64,000 nt of DNA. It comes from Nemopilema nomurai (lineage: Eukaryota; Cnidaria; Scyphozoa; Rhizostomeae; Rhizostomatidae). The translations under genes and the position numbers were made by a program. The stretch's first letter is position 1. Each line of letters begins with the position of its first letter. The stretch spans positions 434,001-498,000 of the forward strand of contig PEDN01001361.1 in assembly GCA_003864495.1 (NCBI GenBank), in the 5' to 3' direction. The notes under the pieces were generated by a model. It made no database searches, was not told where the DNA came from, and saw only the letters and a list, made by a program, of their open reading frames with translations. Positions 54,985 through 64,000 of the stretch are shown piece by piece.

Positions 54985-55445
54985 ACAACAGTGCAAAATT
55001 GGAATAGCAGAAAACTTTGGAAGAAAACTATTCATTGTTCTGGAAGAAGTCCAAAGCTCCCATTGGAATTAAGTTTCATGCACACTTCATCAAGTCATCA
55101 TTTATTAAAAATATGATCAACATGTGCTCAAGAAATCATTGATGTGTGTCTTATCAGATGATATGGTCCATGACACATGTTTTGTCTACAAAGTTCAGCA
55201 AATGACAATAAATTTATTAAAAATAAGTTGCCAGGGGTTTAAATTTTTCACCAGTTTTCTGATGGCTGTGCACAGCAATGCAAAAATTTTAAAAACTATG
55301 TTAATCTGTGTTACCACAATGAAGATTTTGATGTTGCTGTTGCTGTTGTCCAGTCACAGCAAATTTCTGTGTGATGGCATTGGCTGGATCATAGAAAGAT
55401 TGACTACTAGAGTCTGCTTACAACATCCCCTGTTGAGAAAGTCAA
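54985..55445 (+). pseudogene. Decayed transposase-like frame in the centre of the foldback element
   Basis: Reading across several frameshifts and a stop, the plus strand gives these pieces in order: AENF, then EEVQSSHWN (about 55010-55065); SLMCVLSDDMVHDTCFVYKV (55136-55195); FSDGCAQQCKNFKNYVNLC followed by YHNEDFD (about 55254-55333); and, one frame over, SSHSKFLCDGIG, then ERLTTRVCLQHP (about 55350-55432). Their order and spacing match a family of uncharacterised, probably transposon-derived animal proteins. That family carries a Phe-Ser-Asp-Gly-x4-Tyr-Lys-Asn block followed by a Ser-His-Gly-Lys-x2-Cys-Asp-Gly-Ile-Gly block. This is from memory of the pattern, not a search. The frame cannot make a protein as it stands. 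Confidence 0.6.
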
Positions 55446-56288
55446 ATTATTGTCTGTCTTTATGACAATTTTTGATGGATAGGTTTGGCCACAAAAATGG
55501 TTTTAAGTTCAATGATGTAGAGATACACTCTATGCACCCACATGGTCCAAGAAAATATTTTCATTAGCCAAAACATCAAGACACTTGCTTTGTTCCATTT
55601 GATGGAATATTATGTATTCTTGAACCTCTTCAATTCACCTCTGGTTCCAGAAGAATTTATATTTTAAGGGATGAGGATTATGTTAAGATTGCAACTATAT
55701 ATTTTAAGAACATAAGAACATTATATTTTCACATATAATTAGCACTTTTGCTTTGAAGTAATAAAACTCTTTTTAAAAAAGGCTTTCGTGTGCTACAGTG
55801 CTGTTAAGTAATGTTTTAGCCTATTATTCCCAAAGAGCATTTTAGACCATAATTTTTGGCAAATCAAAAGTTGCATAAATTTTAAAGCTGTTTAGTCCAA
55901 GAATTAGAACCAACTCATATCAATAGGTTGGTCATAGGACATTTAAATGAAGTATCACTCAAACTTGGAAGGACTCTGCCACACCCTAACTTTGGCGACC
56001 AAAATTAAGACATCTTTAATGCAGCTGGCAAAGGTTTCAGGTAATGTTAATACAAAATCCATATGTCACATGGAGTTATAAACTGCAAATTTAAAATCAG
56101 CATCCACAAAATAGCTATAATGCATTATTTCATTGTTTCAATATATAAAACATGAAAGTTATTAGTATTTCAGCCAAAGCACCACGATCAAGTGCCACGC
56201 CCTTTTCTCGAATATTTGGACGAAATAGCAAAATTTTGCAAGCATACATCTCAAAAACGATTTGTGATAATGAGCTCAAACAAATTTT

Positions 56289-56732
56289 TAGTGTAACGAG
56301 AATTGAGCCTTGTTATGTGCGATTCGTTCACTAATAAAACCATCCATCGACTATCGAGTCATTTCCAAACCCAGCGAGTCTTATTTTACGTGCAGAGAAC
56401 ACGGAGCCAGAGAGAGAGACAGTGTGTTGCTTGATTGTAACTGAACTCTGAACTGAACTGAACTTACATAGAAATTAACATGCTTATATACAGAAATGAA
56501 TATCTAAAATTAACACGAATGATGTAAGGAAAACAAAGGATAGGAAGGGCGAGTGAAGGTGATGAGTAAATTGAATAGCGTGGCAAAGATTAAGTAAACA
56601 ATATGGATTAGCGAATGCGTGATATGAGAGTGACGTAGAGGATGCCTGTGCTGCGATGTGAGAATGTGGGAAAATGATGGAATGAATGAGAAGGAAAAAT
56701 TGATGTAAACAGGCCTAAATAGAGTCACTACA
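56289..56732 (-). mobile_element. Solo LTR (about 444 bp) inserted in the right arm of the foldback element
   Basis: On the minus strand it starts TGTAGTGACTC and ends near CTCGTTACACTA. Both ends resemble those of the LTRs at 58601 and 59645 (TGTAGTGACTCC to CTCGTTTCTATA). The block GGCTCCGTGTTCTCTGCACGT near the 3' end is shared exactly. The middle is different in sequence, so it is a sister subfamily. Removing this stretch joins the two halves of the right inverted arm (AATTCTCATAATTG with the GAGCTC side). A target duplication is not clear (AATT on one side, AAATT on the other). Confidence 0.75.
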
Positions 56733-56827
56733 AATTCTCATAATTGAACAAGATATAGAGATGGGCAAAAAAGTTCCTAAATCTGAGACATAAGGGTTAC
56801 AGACCCTGGTTGATTTGATATGGAATA

Positions 56828-57839
56828 CAATATAGATAAAATGAGAGTTGGATAAACAAGATTGCAGAGTATGTCTAACATAATGTTGCAGGAAAACAAA
56901 AGAGTGAAATAATTTTGAATCAGTTAAAAGCCAGCCAAACATGGCTATTCTGAAAGTTGCAACATATAATAAGTCCTTTAAAATGCTGTTTACTTGAACA
57001 TTGTTTCATTTCTCTAACAAAGTTTTATTAGATATTAAGCACCAGCTTTAAACATTTTTCAAGGGGATGAGAAACATTTCGTATAAATAATGGAAAAGTT
57101 GTGTATGATCAAATAATGAACATCAGGGGCAGCAAAGGCATGCCATATCTTCCGACATGATATGTTAACTATCTAGATCTCAAGTAAATAGCCTTTGCAG
57201 TTATTGAAATAGCCTTTGCAGTGGATGGCAATGTCAATAAAATGTGGTGTTTAAAGATATTTATATTTTCTGTTAGAGTCCCACAAATAAGCCCTCAAAT
57301 AATTTCTGTTAGGATTTCTAGTACCGTACTATTAATACCGTATTTGTAACTGCTGCAATTCTGCAGATTGCAAAAGAATGAGGTGAACATTCAAGTTTAA
57401 GCATTTTCATTCAAAAAATCTCAAAGGAGACAAAATTGTTTTGTTAAATAAACTACATTTTGTACACGACCGCATATAGATTTTAATAAAAAGATATGTA
57501 AAGCTCAATCAATTTCGAATGAATGTTAGTATGACAGCCAAAATAGATTTAGGCAATTTTTAATACAATTTGAAGGCCCATGGCAATTGGCAAAACTATA
57601 GAATCTAACTGAGAAATTGACACTTCTTTAAAAAAGTAAGACGAGGAAGACTATTTTTAACGTACAGTATTGCAGATAACACTCTATCTCTAAAACTAGT
57701 AGTTGGAAAAAGACCATTCAAGCGTAAAAACAATCCACATGATCAACCCTTTCATTCCAATTGATATTAAAAAGATTCATTTTCTGGTCCAGAACGATCA
57801 TTTTTGCAAGTCTATTGTTTTGGCGTTTTTGGTGCTAAC
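56828..57839. other. Spacer between foldback element and satellite; no feature seen
   Basis: AT-rich sequence with no gene or repeat I can support. Two near-direct copies of AATAGCCTTTGCAGT lie at about 57187-57223. Confidence 0.3.
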
Positions 57840-58600
57840 TCTTGGAAAAATGCAACCTTCTTTTCTACCATTGTCTTGTAGACCAAAACAAGGGCAACCT
57901 ATTGGTTTACTTGGTTCAGCTCTTAGACGTGCATATTGCAAGATATGAGTGGTTTTGGAAGTTGCCCCGTTTTCCGCAAAACGCCAATGCTATAGCCTTG
58001 CAAAAATGGTCAAATCTGATGGAAAATTCCCACCTTCTTTTCTACCAGTGTCTTGTAGAGCAGAACAGGGGCAACCTATTGGTGTACTTGGTTCAGCTCT
58101 TAGACGTGTATTTTGCAAGATATAAGTGTTTTTCGAAGTTGCCCCGTTCTCCGCAAAACGCCAAGGCTATAGCCTTGCAAAAATGGTCAAAACTGATGGA
58201 AAATTCCGACCTTTTTCTCTACCATTGTCTTGTAGATCAGAACAAGGGCAACCTATTGGTTTACTTGGTTCAGCTCTTAGACGTGTATTTTGCAAGATAT
58301 GAGTGTTTTTTGAAGTTGCCCCGCCAAGGCTATATCCTTGCAAAAATGGTTAAATCTGAAGGAAAATTCCAACCTTTTTTGCTACCATTGTCTTGTAGAG
58401 CAGATCATGGGCAACCTATTGGTGTACTTGATTCAGCTCTTAGACGTGTATTTTGCAAGATATGAGTGTTTTTTGAAGTTGCCCCGCCAAGGCTATATCC
58501 TTGCAAAAATGGTTAAATCTGAAGGAAAATTCCAACCTTTTTTGCTACCATTGTCTTGTAGAGCAGATCATGGGCAACCTATTGGTGTACTTGGTTCAGC

Positions 58601-58950
58601 TGTAGTGACTCCTTTGTCTACTTTCCATTGTCACACCATGTCATGCTGACACATCGTTTCTCGCTCCCCAGCCTAGATTTTTCCATCCGCGTTACATCAC
58701 CATTTCATCATCCTCTCTCATCCCTCGTCAGCAAATTTATTCTTAGATTCATCAGTATAAATATAATTGTAAAGTAAATCAGAGTCAGTCAGAAACAGAG
58801 CTACAGAAAACAACAGACAACGCGTCGGCATTTCTCTCTCTCGGCCTGGCTCCGTGTTCTCTGCACGTTAAACAAGACAATTTTGGCTCGGATTGTCCAT
58901 AGAGGTTGAGCAACGCAGTCGGTAGAAACCCATCACAACTCGTTTCTATA
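58601..58950 (+). repeat. Left LTR of the TRIM-like element
   Basis: 350 bp. It carries a TATA-like stretch (AGTATAAATATAATTG, about 58755) and near the 3' end GGCTCCGTGTTCTCTGCACGT, shared with the solo LTR at 56289-56732. Confidence 0.93.
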
Positions 58951-58951
58951 A

Positions 58952-58971
58952 TGGTGAACACGACGTGACTT
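58952..58971 (+). other. Primer binding site, tRNA-Trp type
   Basis: TGGTGAACACGACGTGACTT. The complement of the 3' end of animal tRNA-Trp plus CCA begins TGGTGACCCCGACGTGACTT; two positions differ. One-base spacing from the LTR end is usual. Confidence 0.7.
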
Positions 58972-59106
58972 TCTCAGCCGATATGGACACGATTTTCATC
59001 CTTCGCCATGCAAGCAACCCAATGCACATCAACAGCACTCGCTCGGATCCGAATCGCCGTTCTCGAACTCCGTGCCGTGCCGACGCTGCATCTCGAAGCA
59101 TCATCG

Positions 59107-59415
59107 CTGGTTCCTGGTCATCCAACTCATAAAACCATGGACGCAACACAACTCTGGTTCCTGGTCATCCAACTCATAAAACCATGGACGCAACACAACT
59201 CTGGTTCCTGGTCATCCAACCCACAAAACCATGGACGCAACACAACTCTGGTTCCTGGTCATCCAACTCATAAAACCATGGACGCAACACAACTCTGGTT
59301 CCTGGTCATCCAACCCACAAAACCATGGACGCAACACAACTCTGGTTCCTGGTCACCCAACACACAAAACCATGGACACAACAAGCATCGCAGGTTCTTG
59401 GTAAACCTACTCACA
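59107..59415 (+). repeat. 47-bp tandem repeat inside the TRIM-like element (about 6 units)
   Basis: CTGGTTCCTGGTCATCCAAC followed by TCATAAAACCATGGACGCAA recurs at 59107, 59154, 59201, 59248 and 59295, with degraded units after 59342. Units alternate between TCATAAAACC and CCACAAAACC, as if a two-unit block had been copied. Read as protein it gives only an accidental repeat. Confidence 0.9.
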
Positions 59416-59644
59416 AAACCTTGAATTTCAACCTGGACACCGTCGAACAACTTCGCTCTTCCTGCTTGCAAGGGAATCCCCACTTCAACGCAAGTCACGG
59501 ACAAGCACACAAAAAAAAAACCAAAACGAACATTCGAACATTTAGTAATTTTATTCAAATTTCTCTCTTTCTTAATTGTTAGTCGTAATACTTAATTTCA
59601 TTTTCGAATCCTTCGCTTCGCTTGTCTTCTAGGAGGGGAGCTCT

Positions 59645-59994
59645 TGTAGTGACTCCTTTGTCTACTTTCCATTGTCACACCATGTCATGCTGACACATCG
59701 TTTCTCGCTCCCCAGCCTAGATTTTTCCATCCGCGTTACATCACCATTTCATCATCCTCTCTCATCCCTCGTCAGCAAATTTATTCTTAGATTCATCAGT
59801 ATAAATATAATTGTAAAGTAAATCAGAGTCAGTCAGAAACAGAGCTACAGAAAACAACAGACAACGCGTCGGCATTTCTCTCTCTCGGCCTGGCTCCGTG
59901 TTCTCTGCACGTTAAACAAGACAATTTTGGCTCGGATTGTCCATAGAGGTTGAGCAACGCAGTCGGTAGAAACCCATCACAACTCGTTTCTATA
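59645..59994 (+). repeat. Right LTR of the TRIM-like element
   Basis: 350 bp, same length as the left copy and identical to it by eye, followed directly by the target duplication CAGC and the rest of the interrupted satellite monomer. Confidence 0.93.
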
Positions 59995-62900
59995 CAGCTC
60001 TTAGACGTGTATTTTGCAAGATAGAAGTGTTTTTCGAAGTTGCCCCGTTTTCCGCAAAACGCCAAGGCTATAGCCTTGCAAAAATGGTCAAATCTGATGG
60101 AAAATTCCGACCTTCTTTTCTACCATTGTCTTGTAGAGCAGAACAAGGGCAACCTATTGGTGTACTTGGTTCAGCTCTTAGACGTGTATTTTCAAGATAT
60201 GAGTGTTTTTGAAGTTGCCCCGTTTTCCGCAAAACGCCAAGGCTATAGCCTTGCAAAAATGGTCAAATCTGATGGAAAATTCCGGCCTTTTTTCTACCAT
60301 TGTCTTGTAGAGCAGAACAAGGGCAACCTATTGGTGTACTTGGTTCAGCTCTTAGACGTGTATTTTCAAGATATGAGTGTTTTTGAAGTTGCCCCGTTTT
60401 CCGCAAAACGCCAAGGCTATAGCCTTGCAAAAATGGTCAAATCTGATGGAAAATTCCGACCTTCTTTTCTACCATTGTCTTGTAGAGCAGACAAGGGCAA
60501 CCTATTGGTGTACTTGGTTCAGCTCTTAGACGTGTATTTTCAAGATATGAGGTTTTTCGAAGTTGCCCCGTTTTCCGCAAAACGCCAAGGCTATAGCCTT
60601 GCAAAAATGGTCAAATCTGATGGAAAATTCCGACCTTCTTTTCTACCATTGTCTTGTAGAGCAGATCAAGGGCAACCTATTGGTGTACTTGGTTCAGCTC
60701 TTAGACGTGTATTTTGCAAGATATGAGTGTTTTTGAAGTTGCCCCGCCAAGGCTATAGCCTTGCAAAAATGGTCAAATCTGATGGAAAATTCCGACCTTC
60801 TTTTCTACCATTGTCTTGTAGAGCAGAACAAGGGCAACCTATTGGTGTACTTGGTTCAGCTCTTAGACGTGTATTTTTCAAGATATGAGTGTTTTTCGAA
60901 GTTGCCCCGTTTTCCGCAAAACGCCAAGGCTATAGCCTTGCAAAAATGGTCAAATCTGATGGAAAATTCCGACCTTCTTTTCTACCATTGTCTTGTAGAG
61001 CAGAACAAGGGCAACCTATTGGTGTACTTGGTTCAGCTCTTAGACGTGTATTTTCAAGATATGAGTGTTTTTCGAAGTTGCCCCGTTTTCCGCAAAACGC
61101 CAAGGCTATAGCCTTGCAAAAATGGTCAAATCTGATGGAAAATTCCGACCTTCTTTTCTACCATTGTCTTGTAGAGCAGAACAAGGGCAACCTATTGGTG
61201 TACTTGGTTCAGCTCTTAGACGTGTATTTTGCAAGATATGAGTGTTTTCGAAGTTGCCCCGTTTTCCGCAAAACGCCAAGGCTATAGCCTTGCAAAAATG
61301 GTCAAATCTGATGGAAAATTCCGACCTTCTTTTCTACCATTGTCTTGTAGAGCAGACAAGGGCAACCTATTGGTGTACTTGGTTCAGCTCTTAGACGTGT
61401 ATTTTCAAGATATGAGTGTTTTTCGAAGTTGCCCCGTTTTCCGCAAAACGCCAAGGCTATAGCCTTGCAAAAATGGTCAAATCTGATGGAAAATTCCGAC
61501 CTTCTTTTCTACCATTGTCTTGTAGAGCAGAACAAGGGCAACCTATTGGTGTACTTGGTTCAGCTCTTAGACGTGTATTTTCAAGATATGAGTGTTTTTC
61601 GAAGTTGCCCCGTTTTCCGCAAAACGCCAAGGCTATAGCCTTGCAAAAATGGTCAAATCTGATGGAAAATTCCGACCTTCTTTTCTACCATTGTCTTGTA
61701 GAGCAGACAAGGGCAACCTATTATGTACTTTTCAGCTCTTAGACGTGTATTTTTCAAGATATGAGTGTTTTTCGAAGTTGCCCCGTTTTCCGCAAAACGC
61801 CAAGGCTATAGCCTTGCAAAAATGGTCAAATCTGATGGAAAATTCCGCCTTCTTTTCTACCATTGTCTTGTAGAGCAGATCAAGGGCAACCTATTGGTGT
61901 ACTTGGTTCAGCTCTTAGACGTGTATTTTCAAGATATGAGTGTTTTTGAAGTTGCCCCGTTTTCCGCAAAACGCCAAGGCTATAGCCTTGCAAAAATGGT
62001 CAAATCTGATGGAAAATTCCGACCTTCTTTTCTACCATTGTCTTGTAGAGCAGACAAGGGCAACCTATTGGTGTACTTGGTTCAGCTCTTAGACGTGTAT
62101 TTTTCAAGATATGAGTGTTTTTCGAAGTTGCCCCGTTTTCCGCAAAACGCCAAGGCTATAGCCTTGCAAAAATGGTCAAATCTGATGGAAAATTCCGACC
62201 TTCTTTTCTACCATTGTCTTGTAGAGCAGACAAGGGCAACCTATTGGTGTACTTGGTTCAGCTCTTAGACGTGTATTTTTCAAGATATGAGTGTTTTTTG
62301 AAGTTGCCCCGTTTTCCGCAAAACGCCAAGGCTATAGCCTTGCAAAAATGGTCAAATCTGATGGAAAATTCCGACCTTCTTTTCTACCATTGTCTTGTAG
62401 AGCAGACAAGGGCAACCTATTGGTGTACTTGGTTCAGCTCTTAGACGTGTATTTTCAAGATATGAGTGTTTTTCGAAGTTGCCCCGTTTTCCGCAAAACG
62501 CCAAGGCTATAGCCTTGCAAAAATGGTCAAATCTGATGGAAAATTCCGACCTTCTTTTCTACCATTGTCTTGTAGAGCAGAACAAGGGCAACCTATTGGT
62601 GTACTTGGTTCAGCTCTTAGACGTGTATTTTCAAGATATGAGTGTTTTTGAAGTTGCCCCGTTTTCCGCAAAACGCCAAGGCTATAGCCTTGCAAAAATG
62701 GTCAAATCTGATGGAAAATTCCGACCTTCTTTTCTACCATTGTCTTGTAGAGCAGACAAGGGCAACCTATTGGTGTACTTGGTTCAGCTCTTAGACGTGT
62801 ATTTTTCAAGATATGAGTTTTTTCGAAGTTGCCCCGTTTTCCGCAAAACGCCAAGGCTATAGCCTTGCAAAAATGGTCAAATCTGATGGAAAATTCCGAC

Positions 62901-64000
62901 CTTCTTTTCTACCATTGTCTTGTAGAGCAGACAAGGGCAACCTATTGGTGTACTTGGTTCAGCTCTTAGACGTGTATTTTCAAGATATGAGTGTTTTCGA
63001 AGTTGCCCCGTTTTCCGCAAAACGCCAAGGCTATAGCCTTGCAAAAATGGTCAAATCTGATGGAAAATTCCGACCTTCTTTTCTACCATTGTCTTGTAGA
63101 GCAGAACAAGGGCACCTATTGGTGTACTTGGTTCAGCTCTTAGACGTGTATTTTTCAAGATATGAGTGTTTTTGAAGTTGCCCCGTTTTCCGCAAAACGC
63201 CAAGGCTATAGCCTTGCAAAAATGGTCAAATCTGATGGAAAATTCCGACCTTCTTTTCTACCATTGTCTTGTAGAGCAGAATCAAGGGCAACCTATTGGT
63301 GTACTTGGTTCAGCTCTTAGACGTGTATTTTCAAGATATGAGTGTTTTTCGAAGTTGCCCCGTTTTCCGCAAAACGCCAAGGCTATAGCCTTGCAAAAAT
63401 GGTCAAATCTGATGGAAAATTCCGACCTTCTTTTCTACCATTGTCTTGTAGAGCAGACAAGGGCAACCTATTGGTGTACTTGGTTCAGCTCTTAGACGTG
63501 TATTTTTCAAGATATGAGTGTTTTTCGAAGTTGCCCCGTTTTCCGCAAAACGCCAAGGCTATAGCCTTGCAAAAATGGTCAAATCTGATGGAAAATTCCG
63601 ACCTTCTTTCTACCATTGTCTTGTAGAGCAGATCAAGGGCAACCTATTGGTGTACTTGGTTCAGCTCTTAGACGTGTATTTTTCAAGATATGAGTGTTTT
63701 TGAAGTTGCCCCGTTTTCGCAAAACGCCAAGGCTATAGCCTTGCAAAAATGGTCAAATCTGATGGAAAATTCCGACCTTCTTTTCTACCATTGTCTTGTA
63801 GAGCAGATCAAGGGCAACCTATTGGTGTACTTGGTTCAGCTCTTAGACGTGTATTTTCAAGATATGAGTGTTTTTCGAAGTTGCCCCGTTTTCCGCAAAA
63901 CGCCAAGGCTATAGCCTTGCAAAAATGGTCAAATCTGATGGAAAATTCCGACCTTCTTTTCTACCATTGTCTTGTAGAGCAGATCAAGGGCAACCTATTG

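Larger units (their letters stand above)
54049..56827. mobile_element. Foldback DNA transposon with ~0.9-kb inverted arms
   Basis: The left arm (54049 to about 54952) starts GGGGTCATTCCATATCAAAT. It is repeated in inverted orientation at about 55490-56288 and then, after an inserted solo LTR, at 56733-56827. Examples of paired words: CATGTGGGTGCATA (54895) against TATGCACCCACATG (55537), and AAGGGCGTGGCACTTGATCG (54241) against its complement near 56187. The centre (about 54953-55489) holds a decayed transposase-like frame. Arms differ at many positions by eye, so the copy is not recent. The outer GGGGTC of the right arm is lost or changed. Superfamily uncertain. Confidence 0.85.
58601..59994 (+). 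mobile_element. Short non-autonomous LTR retrotransposon (TRIM-like), 1394 bp
   Basis: Two 350-bp LTRs, 58601-58950 and 59645-59994, start TGTAGTGACTCC and end CTCGTTTCTATA; I see no difference between them. The target duplication CAGC is at 58597-58600 and 59995-59998, splitting a satellite monomer. One base after the left LTR is TGGTGAACACGACGTGACTT, which matches the complement of the 3' end of tRNA-Trp with two differences, a primer site used by some Ty3/gypsy lineages. A purine tract AGGAGGGGAG (59631-59640) lies just before the right LTR. The 694-bp interior has no gag or pol; it depends on another element for movement. Confidence 0.93.
57840..64000 (+). repeat. Satellite array, monomer about 175 bp (about 27 monomers, runs off the window)
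   Basis: The word GCCCCG recurs every 172-177 bp: 57965, 58141, 58318, 58482, then 60041 to 63879 (23 further copies). Each monomer contains CGTTTTCCGCAAAACG, immediately followed by a 14-bp perfect palindrome AAGGCTATAGCCTT, then GCAAAAATGGTCAAATCTGA and TTGTCTTGTAGAGCAGA. The four monomers left of the LTR element are more divergent than the rest, as expected at an array edge. Three monomers (near 58318, 58482, 60741) lack the same 14 nt. Long frames of up to 228 codons appear because the monomer has few stops, but its length is not a multiple of three and indels are frequent, so no protein is implied. Confidence 0.95.

Noticed and set aside
59008..59424. 138-codon frame inside the LTR element
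   Set aside because: Runs over the 47-bp tandem repeat; no gag or pol similarity.
60041..60060. Possible CENP-B-box-like word in the satellite (TTCGAAGTTGCCCCG)
   Set aside because: The spacing partly resembles the box, but the required A and CGGG positions do not match on either strand.
60040..60726. 228-codon open frame, and many similar ones across 57.8-64 kb
   Set aside because: They are readings of the 175-bp satellite. Neighbouring monomers appear in different frames because of indels; there is no start, splice or domain evidence.
1..64000. CRISPR arrays, operons and bacterial-type systems
   Set aside because: Introns, LINE ends and satellite show this is eukaryotic nuclear DNA. The regular repeats have no unique spacers.

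Overview
The window is animal nuclear DNA: AT-rich, with two multi-exon genes that have GT-AG introns, and many decayed transposable elements and tandem repeats. Both genes lie on the + strand. The mix of elements (non-LTR retrotransposon ends of a kind common in corals and anemones, a short LTR element primed by tRNA-Trp, a foldback DNA transposon) best fits an early-branching metazoan, most likely a cnidarian. That placement is an inference from general appearance, not from a search.

Layout. (1) 1-18626: the 3' thirteen exons of an ELL-type RNA polymerase II elongation factor; its first exons lie before the window. Its introns hold simple repeats and one small palindromic DNA element. (2) About 18.6-37.3 kb: a gene-poor stretch with non-LTR retrotransposon tails (22.3-24.6 kb), a 33-bp minisatellite (24.9-25.4 kb), a MITE with TA-flanked inverted repeats (26.76-27.14 kb) and a hAT-like small element (29.0-29.2 kb). 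(3) 37738-51931: a complete or near-complete 22-exon gene for a proton-coupled oligopeptide transporter of the SLC15A1/A2 (PEPT1/PEPT2) type, about 699 aa. Its penultimate intron carries a 96-bp minisatellite of about ten units. (4) 54.05-56.83 kb: a foldback DNA transposon with about 0.9-kb inverted arms around a decayed transposase-like frame. One arm is split by a solo LTR. (5) About 57.84 kb to the end of the window: a satellite array with a monomer of about 175 bp (about 27 monomers seen, running off the edge). It is interrupted by a 1394-bp non-autonomous LTR element with two apparently identical 350-bp LTRs and a 4-bp target duplication.

The two genes have no evident functional link: one acts in nuclear transcription elongation, the other in di/tripeptide uptake at a membrane. 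Exon joins were worked out by hand from splice signals, reading phase and family resemblance. Reading phase closes across every transporter join; one ELL junction (exon at 8945) stays ambiguous. I found no new multi-gene system. The most interesting material is the repeat landscape: the foldback element with a recognisable dead transposase, the hairpin-deletion variants of the satellite, and the very young LTR insertion inside it.
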